Assembly (NCBI GenBank): GCA_038329965.1
Contig: JBBQNN010000078.1
Location: 1-18,669, forward strand
Length of the DNA stretch: 18,669 nt
Reading direction: 5' to 3'
Source of the DNA: QHCA01 sp003244095
GTDB taxonomy: Bacteria; Actinomycetota; Actinomycetes; Mycobacteriales; QHCA01
The notes under the pieces were generated by a model. The model saw only the letters and a program-made list of their open reading frames with translations. It was not told where the DNA came from and did not search any database. Each line of letters starts with the position of its first letter. The first letter of the stretch is position 1. Made by a program: the position numbers and the translations under genes. Shown piece after piece: positions 1-7,206 of this stretch.

Positions 1-9
1 TACTCCCCA

Positions 10-36
10 GGAGTTGTCCACAGTGTGGACAACTCC
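10..36. promoter_or_regulatory. Perfect 27-bp palindrome carrying two inverted consensus DnaA boxes
   Basis: The arms are 13 bp (10-22 and 24-36) around a single central G at 23. The core reads TTGTCCACAGTGTGGACAA (14-32), which is two copies of TTGTCCACA, the high-GC actinobacterial DnaA-box consensus, facing each other one base apart. It lies 125 bp upstream of the PH-domain gene, in a neighbourhood that is usually close to oriC. It could be a DnaA binding site (origin satellite or DnaA-controlled promoter) or an operator for an unrelated dimeric regulator. The palindrome is directly visible; the DnaA reading is an inference from the consensus and the context. Confidence 0.6.
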
Positions 37-67
37 CCGCCACCCTCCGATCACCGCTCAGCCATCC

Positions 68-124
68 AGCGTCTTCCCGGAAGACGCTGCTTTGGAGCGC
101 CTGAGAGCAGCGTCTTCCGGGAAG
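68..124. repeat. Nested inverted repeats able to form alternative hairpins
   Basis: The decamer AGCGTCTTCC occurs at 68-77, inverted at 79-88, and again at 109-118. Two mutually exclusive pairings follow: a 10-bp hairpin, 68-77 with 79-88 (loop of one base); and a 19-bp perfect stem, 73-91 with 106-124 (loop 92-105). The longer stem could act as a terminator for a gene ending to the left of the window (crgA is expected there) or as a leader structure for the PH-domain gene starting at 161. No U-tract follows the long stem. Confidence 0.6.
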
Positions 125-160
125 TTGCGGCTCTGGCAACCGAAAGGAGGGGCGACCGGC

Positions 161-574
161 GTGGAGTGGGCGGTGCCGAGGTGGTTGCCGGTGGCGGAAG
201 GCCTGGCCGCGCTTGCCTTTGCCGCGGCAGCGGTCGCCACGACCGACCGGCTGGCCACGGTCATGGGCGCCGTGGCGGCGGTGGTCCTGGCGGTGTTCGC
301 CGTACGCGACGTCGTCGCGCCGGTCCGGGTCAGTGCCGACGGCCAGGGCGTCACCGTCGTGCAGGGCTTCGCCACCCGGCGGCGGATACCGTGGGCCGAG
401 ATCGTGGCGATCAGGGTGGGCAGCGGACGGGGGCGGTTCGGGCGGACCGGCATCCTGCTGGAGATCGACACCGGCGACACGGTCCATCTATTCACCCGGC
501 GAGACCTCGGTGACGATCCGGACGCGGTAGCCGAGACCCTCGACACCCTCGGCCGCGACAGCCTCAACCCGTGA
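161..574 (+). CDS. Small membrane protein with a bacterial PH domain
   Basis: This is a 137-residue protein of the actinobacterial 'low molecular weight antigen 6' / Rv0010c-like PH family. Residues about 10-50 form two hydrophobic segments (Ala/Val-rich, split by TTDR at 27-30). The C-terminal half, about 53-130, has the beta-rich pattern of a PH domain, with a Trp in IPWAEI (76-81) and the FTRRDL strand at 111-116. GTG 161 was chosen because AAAGGAGG (143-150) lies 10 nt upstream and the residues encoded before it (14-160) come from the inverted-repeat region. The stop overlaps the end of the rhomboid gene by 11 bp, tail to tail. Convergence with the rhomboid/cyclophilin pair matches the arrangement near oriC in mycobacteria. 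The biochemical role is unknown; membrane anchoring is inferred. Confidence 0.82.
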   Translation: MEWAVPRWLPVAEGLAALAFAAAAVATTDRLATVMGAVAAVVLAVFAVRDVVAPVRVSADGQGVTVVQGFATRRRIPWAEIVAIRVGSGRGRFGRTGILLEIDTGDTVHLFTRRDLGDDPDAVAETLDTLGRDSLNP

Positions 575-1439
575 GGGCGGCCGTCCGCAGCACGACGACG
601 ACGCAGAGCACGGCGACGATCGCCACCGTGCCACCGATCTGCACAACGAGCCGCCGCGGGCCCCGGGGGGCGTAGGCGAGCACCGCGGCCATCGCCGTAC
701 CCGTGATCAACCCGCCGATATGGGCCTGCCAGCCGATGCCCGGGATGACGAACCCGAGGACGAGGTTGATGGCGACCAGGGCCAGGATACCGCCGGTGCT
801 CAGGCCGATCTTGCGGGCCGTCACGAAGTAGGCACCGAACAGCCCGAACACCGCGCCCGATGCGCCGGCCAGCGCCGCGTTCGGGTTGATGATCAGGTAC
901 GCAAGGGCGCTACCGCCCAGGGCGGACACCAGGTAGAGGCCGATGAAGCGAACCCGCCCGTACAACCGCTCGAGCTCCTGGCCGAACAGCCACAGGGCGT
1001 ACATGTTGAAGGCGATGTGCAGTGGGCCGTAGTGCAGGAAGGCGCTGGTGATCAGCCGGTAGTACTCCCCGTGAGCGACCAGCGCACCGACGAGGGCGAA
1101 GCGGTCGTGCAGGGTGGTCGGGATGGCGCTGGTCAGGGCCCGCGGATTGGTGGCGGCGGCGAGCAGGAACACCGCGACGTTGATGCCGATCAGACCGATC
1201 GTGATGGCGTTGTCCCGCCCGGAGACCCGGCCGCCGAACGTCGTGCGGGCCGGGCGGATGCTCCGGTTGCCCGCACGCACGCACTCGGGGCACTGGAAGC
1301 CGACCGACGCGGCGTTCATGCAGTCGGGGCAGATGGGCCGGTCGCAGCGCACGCAGCGCACGTAGGTCTCGCGGTCGCGGTGCCGGTAGCACACCGGCGC
1401 CGCGGCACGGTCGCCCTGCGGTGTCGCCTCCTGCGTCAT
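564..1439 (-). CDS. Rhomboid family intramembrane serine protease with N-terminal zinc finger
   Basis: The 291-residue product begins with a B-box-like Cys/His cluster (17-53: C-x2-H, then C-x2-C, C-x2-C and C-x2-C spacing) probably binding zinc. A six- to seven-helix rhomboid core follows. The catalytic Ser is in GASG (192-195, Ser194) and its His partner is His240 in AHIGG; the conserved HIAFN of helix 2 is at 141-145. It should cleave transmembrane substrates inside the bilayer; the natural substrate is not known. ATG 1439 is preferred over upstream in-frame codons because those lie inside the cyclophilin gene; the gap to the cyclophilin stop is only 7 bp, so the two form an operon. The same zinc-finger-rhomboid downstream of a cyclophilin is a common actinobacterial arrangement. 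Confidence 0.93.
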   Translation of the reverse strand: MTQEATPQGDRAAAPVCYRHRDRETYVRCVRCDRPICPDCMNAASVGFQCPECVRAGNRSIRPARTTFGGRVSGRDNAITIGLIGINVAVFLLAAATNPRALTSAIPTTLHDRFALVGALVAHGEYYRLITSAFLHYGPLHIAFNMYALWLFGQELERLYGRVRFIGLYLVSALGGSALAYLIINPNAALAGASGAVFGLFGAYFVTARKIGLSTGGILALVAINLVLGFVIPGIGWQAHIGGLITGTAMAAVLAYAPRGPRRLVVQIGGTVAIVAVLCVVVVLRTAALTG

Positions 1440-1446
1440 CGGACGG

Positions 1447-1977
1447 TCAGCTCTCGACCCGCTCGACGTCGACGGTGTTGATGACGACATCCGTCGCCGG
1501 CCGGTCGTTGCGGCCGGTCTCGGCGGTGGCGATGCTGTCGACCACCGTGCGGCTGGCGTCGTCGGCGACCTCGCCGAAGATCGTGTGCTTGCGGGTGAGG
1601 TGGGAGGTGACGCCCACCGTGATGAAGAACTGCGAGCCGTTGGTGCCGGGCCCGGAGTTGGCCATCGCGAGCAGGTACGGCCGGTCGAAAGCGAGCTCAG
1701 GGTGGAACTCGTCGCGGAACTTGTAACCCGGCCCACCCATGCCGTTGCCCAGCGGGTCACCGCCCTGGATCATGAACCCGTCGATCACCCGGTGGAAGAT
1801 CGTGCCGTCGTACAGCGGGCGCTCGACCTTCTCCCGGGTCGCCGGATCGATCCACTTCATGCCACCCTCGGCCAGCCCGACGAAATTCTCGACCGTCTTG
1901 GGTGCCTGCTCGGGGAACAGCTTCACCCGGATCGGGCCGGCGCTGGTGTTCAGCGTCGCGTAGAGCTCGGTGGCCAC
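1447..1977 (-). CDS. ppiA: Cyclophilin-type peptidyl-prolyl cis-trans isomerase
   Basis: This is a 176-residue single-domain cyclophilin. Diagnostic motifs are FHRVI (61-65, catalytic Arg63), QGGDP (71-75) and GTNGSQFFIT (111-120). It catalyses prolyl cis-trans isomerisation during protein folding. There is no signal peptide or lipobox, so it is cytosolic. The start is GTG 1977, with AAAGGAGA about 7 nt upstream on the minus strand. A short insertion (about 40-54) between the first helix and the FHRV strand is usual for the actinobacterial PpiA branch. It is the first gene of a pair with the rhomboid gene and is divergent from the gene at 2109, so its promoter should lie in 1978-2108. The symbol is given by family and neighbourhood. 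Confidence 0.95.
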   Translation of the reverse strand: MATELYATLNTSAGPIRVKLFPEQAPKTVENFVGLAEGGMKWIDPATREKVERPLYDGTIFHRVIDGFMIQGGDPLGNGMGGPGYKFRDEFHPELAFDRPYLLAMANSGPGTNGSQFFITVGVTSHLTRKHTIFGEVADDASRTVVDSIATAETGRNDRPATDVVINTVDVERVES

Positions 1978-2108
1978 GCGCTATCTCCTTTGATGGGGAC
2001 GAATTCGACGAGCAAGAGATTGGTCCGTCATCATCCCACGAGGTGTTCGTTGGATTACGTGGGGCAAGATGTCACAGACAGTCTCACCTAACTCCGCGGA
2101 GGTCTGCC

Positions 2109-2804
2109 GTGTTCCGCAAGCGCAAGCGCAAGCTGCTCGACCGTCTCCACGCCGAGGAGATCGCCCGCGGCGCGGACGCCGCCCGAGGCAAGGTCGGACG
2201 CGAGGCCAAGAAGGCCAAGCGCGCGGTGACCCCGCACGCGGAGTCCGCATGGGAGACCATCGCACCCGTGGTCGGGGCGGCGATCGAGGCCGCGCAGAAG
2301 CGAGCCGAGGGCGGGGCCGAGGCCATGTCGCGGCGGAGCAAGCCGACCCGCAAGGAGGCGGCCCGCAGAGCCAAGGGAGCCTCGGTTGCCCTGCGCGGGC
2401 AGAAGCGCAAGCGCCGCAAGGGATCGGCCGTGCTGGCCCTCACCTTCGGCGCGGCGGCCGGTGCGGCGGTCGGCGTGCTGAGCCGCAAGATGACCACGCC
2501 GGCCGACCCTCCGGCATCCCCCGGCCCGGCCACCCGCCGCCCTCCACCGCCTCCCCCGCCGGCCCGCAAGCCCACCGTCACCCCTCCGGCGCCCAGTGCG
2601 GCCCCGCCTCCGCAGCCGGCAACCGTTGCCGATCCGGCGCCCACTGAGGTGCTCGCGGAGGTGACCGCGGACGTCGGAGACGGCGCAGGGTCCGACCTGA
2701 AGCCCGCCAAGATACCGGCCAAGTCCACCCGCGCCGGCGCTCGGCCCTCACCGCGGCCGCGCGTCAAGAAGGAGACGCCGAGCGACGACGCGACCGAGGG
2801 CTGA
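2109..2804 (+). CDS. Ala/Lys/Pro-rich single-pass membrane protein, unknown function
   Basis: The 231-residue product has three parts. A very basic, Ala-rich, probably helical N-terminal region covers 1-104 (starting VFRKRKRK). One hydrophobic segment follows at about 105-125. The last part is a Pro-rich tail with a run of seven Pro (145-151) and a basic end. GTG 2109 follows GGAGG (2098-2102) with a suitable gap; upstream in-frame sequence lies in the cyclophilin promoter region. In Streptomyces the gene divergent from the equivalent cyclophilin encodes a DUF5324 protein of similar composition, so this may be the positional counterpart; that link rests on synteny and composition only. The stop is one base away from the convergent corA stop. 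No enzymatic motif is visible. Confidence 0.8.
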   Translation: MFRKRKRKLLDRLHAEEIARGADAARGKVGREAKKAKRAVTPHAESAWETIAPVVGAAIEAAQKRAEGGAEAMSRRSKPTRKEAARRAKGASVALRGQKRKRRKGSAVLALTFGAAAGAAVGVLSRKMTTPADPPASPGPATRRPPPPPPPARKPTVTPPAPSAAPPPQPATVADPAPTEVLAEVTADVGDGAGSDLKPAKIPAKSTRAGARPSPRPRVKKETPSDDATEG

Positions 2805-2805
2805 G

Positions 2806-3924
2806 TTACAGCCAGCCGCTGCGCCGGAAGGCACGGTAGAGCAGCACACTCGACACGATCATGACGAACACCGCCATGGGGTAGCCGAACCTCCAGCTCA
2901 ACTCGGGCATGTGCTTGAAGTTCATCCCGTAGATCCCGGCGATCATCGTCGGCACGGCGACGATCGCGACCCACGCGGAGATCTTGCGCATGTCGTCGTT
3001 CTGCTGGATGCCGATCTGCGCGAGGGTGGCGTCGAGCACGGCGCTGAGCAGTTCGTCGTAGGCGTTGACCTGCTCCGAGACCCGGGTCAGGTGATCCTCG
3101 ACGTCGCGGAAGAGTTCGCGTACCTCGCTCGGCACGTCCGGCCCCACGACGTCCGGGCCGTCCGAGGCCAGCAGGGCGATCGGCCGGCTCATCGGGATGA
3201 CCGCCCGGCGGAGCTCCATGAGCTCGCGCTTGAGCTGGTAGATGCGCTGGATGTCCCTCGACCCGCCGCGGGAGAAGACGCTCTCCTCCACCTCCTCGAC
3301 ATCGTCCTCGACCTCACCGATCACGATCAGGTACTCGTCGACGGTGTGGTCGGCGATCGCATAGGCCACCGCCCACGGGCCGTGCCGCAGCAGTTCGCCG
3401 TTCGCCTCGACGCTCTTGCGCACCGCGTCGAGTTGGCCGGCGTAGCCGTGGCGGACGGTCACGACGAAGTGTGGACCGACGAACACCATGATCTCGCCGG
3501 TCTCGACCACCTCACTGGTGGCGGTGAGGTGCTCGTGCGCGACGTACCGAGCGGTCTTGAAGACGAGGAAGCTGGTGTCGTCGTACGCGTCCAGCTTGGG
3601 TCGCTGGTGGGCGTGCACCGCATCTTCGACGGCGAGCGGGGGCAGCTCGAAGATGTCCGCGATCTCGGCCAGGGCCTCCTCGCTCGGCTCGAACAACCCG
3701 AGCCACACGAAGCCGTTGTCGTGCTTGTCCGCCTCGGCCAGCGCAGCCGCGTGCGAGCGTTCGCCCTCCACCCGACGCCCGTCGACGTAGAGGCCGCAGG
3801 CGAGCACGGCCGCGTCGCGGTCGTTGCCGGGCCGCTTCGAGCCGCGTGCTCCCGGATCCTCGGCGTCGGGTTGGGACGTCCAGGACCGGACGATGCGCCC
3901 TGCGCCGGTACGAATGCGCGTCAT
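2806..3924 (-). CDS. corA: CorA-family magnesium/cobalt transporter
   Basis: The 372-residue product has the CorA layout: a cytosolic alpha/beta domain (about 40-200), a long charged helix (about 200-312) and two C-terminal transmembrane helices (about 315-332 and 348-364). The signature selectivity motif is intact as YGMNF (332-336) just after TM1, followed by a short periplasmic loop and a basic end. It should form a pentameric channel importing Mg2+ (or Co2+). ATG 3924 was chosen because a purine-rich GGGAGGGAGGG lies 5 nt upstream on the minus strand. The upstream in-frame extension (17 codons) has no ribosome site. It is convergent with the 2109 gene (1-bp gap). Confidence 0.95.
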   Translation of the reverse strand: MTRIRTGAGRIVRSWTSQPDAEDPGARGSKRPGNDRDAAVLACGLYVDGRRVEGERSHAAALAEADKHDNGFVWLGLFEPSEEALAEIADIFELPPLAVEDAVHAHQRPKLDAYDDTSFLVFKTARYVAHEHLTATSEVVETGEIMVFVGPHFVVTVRHGYAGQLDAVRKSVEANGELLRHGPWAVAYAIADHTVDEYLIVIGEVEDDVEEVEESVFSRGGSRDIQRIYQLKRELMELRRAVIPMSRPIALLASDGPDVVGPDVPSEVRELFRDVEDHLTRVSEQVNAYDELLSAVLDATLAQIGIQQNDDMRKISAWVAIVAVPTMIAGIYGMNFKHMPELSWRFGYPMAVFVMIVSSVLLYRAFRRSGWL

Positions 3925-4038
3925 CGGTCCCTCCCTCCCGAGGCTACTGTCCCGCCTGGAGGCAATGGGGGCCAAACCCGTGACTCACCTCCCGGCCGGC
4001 ATGCCGAGCGCGACTGTGATCCGGGAGCTGACGGAGCC

Positions 4039-4053
4039 GGCCGGGCACCGGCC
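4039..4053 (-). terminator. Possible GC-rich hairpin terminator
   Basis: GGCCGG (4039-4044) and CCGGCC (4048-4053) form a 6-bp stem with a three-base loop. It lies about 105 bp downstream of the minus-strand gene 4158-4706 and upstream of corA. No U-tract is present, which is common for actinobacterial terminators. It rests on structure alone. Confidence 0.3.
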
Positions 4054-4108
4054 CGCCGAGGGCGCGCTTCACCAGCCTGCCCGCCCCCACCTTGGTAAGG
4101 CGCGGCGC

Positions 4109-4133
4109 GTGAGGTGAGGTGAAGTGAAGTGAA
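4109..4133. repeat. Five-unit pentanucleotide tandem repeat (GTGAR)5
   Basis: Units are GTGAG, GTGAG, GTGAA, GTGAA, GTGAA, followed by a partial GTA. The tract lies 25 bp beyond the stop of the minus-strand gene at 4158, in non-coding DNA. Short repeats of this kind can vary in copy number by slippage; no function is evident. Confidence 0.8.
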
Positions 4134-4157
4134 GTAGGGCGCCAGGACCGGCCGGAG

Positions 4158-4706
4158 CTAGAGCGGGAGGCGGACCCGCCTGCGGTCGTTGACCGACCAG
4201 TCGGTGTCCGCGGGCAACGGGGGCCTGGGCACCGTGTGGCGGAAGTCGTGAGGGTAGCCGTGGCTTTCGAGGGTCTCGATCACCTTCATCGTCGGCTTGG
4301 CGATCCAGCCGGTGTCCCACGTGCCGAGGACGACGCGGTCCGGGCCGTACACCGACAACGAGCTGGTCTGGCTGACCAGGCCCTGCTCGATGACGACCAT
4401 CTCGATGTTGGCGCGCCAGAACCGTGCATTGGGTCGGCCGCGCAGCTGAAAGAGGATCGAGTCGCCACTCACCGACACCCGTAGGCGTGGGCGCGGCCGC
4501 GCAAGGTGCCGCGAGAACGCCGCGGCAGCGACGATGGACCCGAAGCCGATGACGCGGCACGCCGATGTCACTCGAGAGCCCAACTCCGGCTCCAAGCTGA
4601 ACACGAACGCCGCGAGCCCGACGCCGACCAGTGGGGTCGCCAGCAGGGCCGCTACCACGGAGTCGATCCGGCCGGCCCGGATCGTCGAGCGCACGGTCCG
4701 ACGCAC
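4158..4706 (-). CDS. Two-TM membrane protein with a PH-like C-terminal domain, hypothetical
   Basis: The 182-residue product has two hydrophobic helices (about 15-36 and 46-64), then a beta-rich region (about 74-155) containing RLRVSVSGDSI, ARFWRANIEMVVIE and RVVLGTWDTGW. The layout of two membrane helices followed by a compact beta domain with a conserved Trp-containing strand resembles the PH protein at 161-574 and other bacterial PH families, but I do not recognise a named family. GTG 4706 follows a GGGGGG tract 6 nt upstream. Starts further upstream in the same open frame (to 4874) are possible but add a Gly-rich, unconvincing stretch. It is divergent from the L,D-transpeptidase gene. Confidence 0.68.
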   Translation of the reverse strand: MRRTVRSTIRAGRIDSVVAALLATPLVGVGLAAFVFSLEPELGSRVTSACRVIGFGSIVAAAAFSRHLARPRPRLRVSVSGDSILFQLRGRPNARFWRANIEMVVIEQGLVSQTSSLSVYGPDRVVLGTWDTGWIAKPTMKVIETLESHGYPHDFRHTVPRPPLPADTDWSVNDRRRVRLPL

Positions 4707-5058
4707 GGCAATCCCCCCGAGCCCTGATGACGAATGTTCCTTGAGACGAACGATGACACGCCCGACCCCGAGGAATACCGGACACGACAGCAGGCCACCT
4801 GGTCGGGCTAACCCCGAGCACCCCAGCGCCCCGCCCGTAGCGCCGACAAATGCACAACCAGGGATGGAAGCCACATAACGGTCGAGTAGACGGGCGAGTA
4901 AAGTGGGCGCTGAAGAGATTGCCGGCCTCGGAGCGGTTTCGATCCAGAGATGTCGCCCCGGGGAAGCAACCTGCCGACCGCCCGGAACGTCTCTTAAGAG
5001 AACGGCACCCAGTAGCCCGGGTCATCAGAGAGCCACGCTAGGAAGCCTAAGAGGAAAC
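4707..5058 (+). other. Divergent intergenic leader of the L,D-transpeptidase gene; structured, unassigned
   Basis: This 352-bp stretch contains no convincing gene. Nearest the transpeptidase start it has the perfect 10-bp palindrome CTCTTAAGAG (4991-5000) enclosed by a longer pairing, GCCCGG (4980-4985) with CCGGGT (5017-5022). A TAAAGT at 4899-4904 could be a -10 box but has no matching -35. Actinobacterial cell-wall enzyme genes, including L,D-transpeptidases, are often preceded by c-di-AMP riboswitches. I looked for that signature and did not find its key conserved segments, so I leave the leader unassigned. Confidence 0.35.
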
Positions 5059-6036
5059 GTGACACGTCCCCGGACAGCACTGCTCGGCATCCTTGCCGCG
5101 ATCGTCCTCGTCGCTGGCTGCTCGTCGACCGGCACCCGCGGCAAGGCCACCACGCAGGGTCAGTCGGCCAGCCCCGCGCCCTCCAGCGCCCGATCCCCGG
5201 CCGCTTCCCCCTCGCCGAAGGCACCTCCCGGCCGGCCGGTGCACGCGACGCTGTTCGAGGGCGACGGGCGGGTCTACGGCGTGGGCATGCCGATCATCAT
5301 GCGGTTCGACCGGGCCGTGACCGATCCCGCCGAGATCGAAGCGGCCATCACTGTCACCAGCGTCCCGGCGTCCGCCCCCGGCGCGTGGTACTGGTTCACC
5401 AGCACCGAGGCGCACTACCGGCCGCCGACCTACTGGCCCGGCCACGCGACCATCACGCTCAACGCCGCGCTCAAGGGAGTCAGCGCCGGTCCGGGGCGGA
5501 CCGTCGACAACAACCTGTCGCTCGTCATGCACACCGGCGCCGCGCACATCTCCACCATCAATGCCGTGACCCTGAAGATGACGGTGACCTCCGACGGCGT
5601 GCCGGTCCGTACCATGCCCGTCTCGCTGGGCAAGGCCGGACACCGCACGTACGCAGGAGTCAAGGTGGTGTCCTCCAAGTCCAACCCGGAGCGGATGATC
5701 TCCGACCCCCCGACCGGCCCCGGGTCCTACAACGTGCTGGTCCCCTATTCGGTCCGGGTGACCAACTCCGGTGAGTTCGTGCACGCCGCACCGTGGAACC
5801 CCCTCGTCGGGCAGTCCGACCAGTCCCACGGCTGCACCAACCTCAACGTCGCCGACGCCAAGTTCTTCTACAACTTCAGCGGTGTCGGTGACGTGGTCAC
5901 GACCACCCGCGGGCCGGGCATGCCTGCCATGCGGTCCTGGGACGGCTGGGGCGACTGGAACCTGTCGTGGTCGGCGTGGAGCGGCAAACCGGCCACGCCC
6001 AGCCTGCCCACCGACCGCCGGCTGGCCAACATCTGA
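5059..6036 (+). CDS. L,D-transpeptidase lipoprotein (LdtMt2 type)
   Basis: The 325-residue exported enzyme forms 3-3 (meso-DAP to meso-DAP) cross-links in peptidoglycan. Its signal sequence ends in the lipobox LVAG-C (Cys21 lipidated), and a Ser/Pro/Ala-rich linker runs to about residue 58. An Ig-like domain (about 62-155) and the YkuD catalytic domain (about 165-283) follow. The active site SHGCTNL (256-262, Cys259) is intact, with the upstream His242 in EFVHAAPW. The C-terminal GDWNLSWSAW (298-307) is the small subdomain typical of mycobacterial-type Ldt enzymes. GTG 5059 was chosen because AAGAGGAAA lies just upstream and it gives a proper signal peptide. Family assignment is firm; the particular paralogue is not determined. 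Confidence 0.95.
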   Translation: MTRPRTALLGILAAIVLVAGCSSTGTRGKATTQGQSASPAPSSARSPAASPSPKAPPGRPVHATLFEGDGRVYGVGMPIIMRFDRAVTDPAEIEAAITVTSVPASAPGAWYWFTSTEAHYRPPTYWPGHATITLNAALKGVSAGPGRTVDNNLSLVMHTGAAHISTINAVTLKMTVTSDGVPVRTMPVSLGKAGHRTYAGVKVVSSKSNPERMISDPPTGPGSYNVLVPYSVRVTNSGEFVHAAPWNPLVGQSDQSHGCTNLNVADAKFFYNFSGVGDVVTTTRGPGMPAMRSWDGWGDWNLSWSAWSGKPATPSLPTDRRLANI

Positions 6037-6165
6037 GCCCTCGGACGGGCCACGGGGACCACAGCGCCTCGATAACCTTTGCGCGACGCGTCCAATCCGC
6101 GCGCCGAGGCGACGAGTTGTGCCGCCTATGCGTGCGCACGAGCGGGTCGACGTCCGGGAGGGTCA

Positions 6166-7137
6166 GTGAGAGTCATCGGTGTCCCGTTCAACTCCGCCGG
6201 CATTCCCGAAGGGGTGGCGCGGGCACCCGGTGCCCTGCGCGAGGCGGGGCTCATCGCCCGACTGCACCGCCCAGGCCGGACCTCAAACCCGTCCCCGGAC
6301 CCGGACCCAACGCGTTCTTTCCCCACCCGAGCAGGGGAGGTCCGCGACGCCGGTGACGTCGACGTCGGCGTACTCCGGCCGGAGCGGGATCCCGATTGCC
6401 GCCTGCGAGCCCTGGAGAGCCTGCACGTCACGACCGCATCGGTGCGGCGCGCGGTTGCGGCAAGCGTGCATGATGGTGACCGCCCACTGGTCATCGGCGG
6501 TGACTGCCCCGTCCTGCTCGGATGCCTACGCGGTACGAGTGACGCCGTCGGTGAGGTGGGTCTGCTGTTCATCGACGGCCACCAGGACGCCTGGCCGCCG
6601 GACCGCAGCACCACCGGTGAGGCCGCGGACTGCGAACTCGGCTTCATCCTCGGACTTCACCGAGAGCGCTTGCCGCCCTCGTTGACACATCTGCTGCCGA
6701 CTCTCGATCCACGTCAGGTCGTCGCACTCGGACCCCGCGACGCCGACGACCTGGCCGCTCATGCGGTGGCGTCGGTCACGGACAGGATCTTCATCCGCCC
6801 TGCCGAGGACTTCCACACGGACGCCGACGTCGCGGCGGCCGCAGCCGACGCCACCGCCCGCATCCTGCGACGGGTCGAGCACTGGTGGCTGCACATCGAC
6901 CTCGACGTCTTGTCTACCGACGCCCTCCCGGCCGTCGATTATCCCCAGCCCGGCGGCCTGAGCTGGTCACAGCTGGAATCCCTCACCGCTACGGCCCTGG
7001 GCGCGGCCGGCTGTGTGGGGATCACCGTGTGCATATACAACCCCGACCTCGACCCCGACCGCCGGCACGCCCGTCGCATCGTGGACTACCTCGCTCACCT
7101 GTGCGCGCCCCTCTCCCCGCGGAAGCAGGGAGTATGA
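6166..7137 (+). CDS. Arginase/ureohydrolase-fold protein with non-canonical active site
   Basis: The 323-residue product shows the ureohydrolase pattern: an N-terminal strand VRVIGVPFNSAG; GGDCP (111-115) where arginases have GGDHS; DGHQD (137-141) for DAHxD; and HIDLDVLS (243-250) for the last metal motif. The Asp ligands of a dinuclear Mn site are therefore mostly kept, but the His of GGDH is Cys114. The Glu before the C-terminal NP, which orients the guanidinium group in true arginases, is Ile (ICIYNP-like context, 288-293). A substrate other than arginine is likely; many actinobacterial 'arginase family' proteins look like this and are uncharacterised. GTG 6166 follows GGGAGG (6157-6162). 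It is probably co-transcribed with the oxidoreductase gene 69 bp downstream. An inverted repeat (6065-6071 / 6105-6111) lies upstream. Confidence 0.85.
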   Translation: MRVIGVPFNSAGIPEGVARAPGALREAGLIARLHRPGRTSNPSPDPDPTRSFPTRAGEVRDAGDVDVGVLRPERDPDCRLRALESLHVTTASVRRAVAASVHDGDRPLVIGGDCPVLLGCLRGTSDAVGEVGLLFIDGHQDAWPPDRSTTGEAADCELGFILGLHRERLPPSLTHLLPTLDPRQVVALGPRDADDLAAHAVASVTDRIFIRPAEDFHTDADVAAAAADATARILRRVEHWWLHIDLDVLSTDALPAVDYPQPGGLSWSQLESLTATALGAAGCVGITVCIYNPDLDPDRRHARRIVDYLAHLCAPLSPRKQGV

Positions 7138-7206
7138 GCTGGATTCCGCGCCGCCGCGGTTGCGGATCACGACGGATCGAACTCGTCATGCAACGGAGGA
7201 ACTGAG

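Noticed and set aside
14..160. Start of the PH-domain protein at 14
   Set aside because: It would translate the palindromes and inverted repeats and has no ribosome site. GTG 161 has AAAGGAGG upstream.
1440..1760. N-terminal extension of the rhomboid protein to 398 residues
   Set aside because: The extra 107 codons lie within the cyclophilin gene in another frame and show Ser/Thr/Arg-rich, non-conserved sequence. The zinc finger begins shortly after ATG 1439.
4875..5058. c-di-AMP (ydaO/yuaA) riboswitch before the L,D-transpeptidase gene
   Set aside because: Only fragments such as CGCTGAA and a GCCCGGAAC-like string resemble it. The conserved GGGTGAATCC and CAGCTAACC segments of that class are absent.
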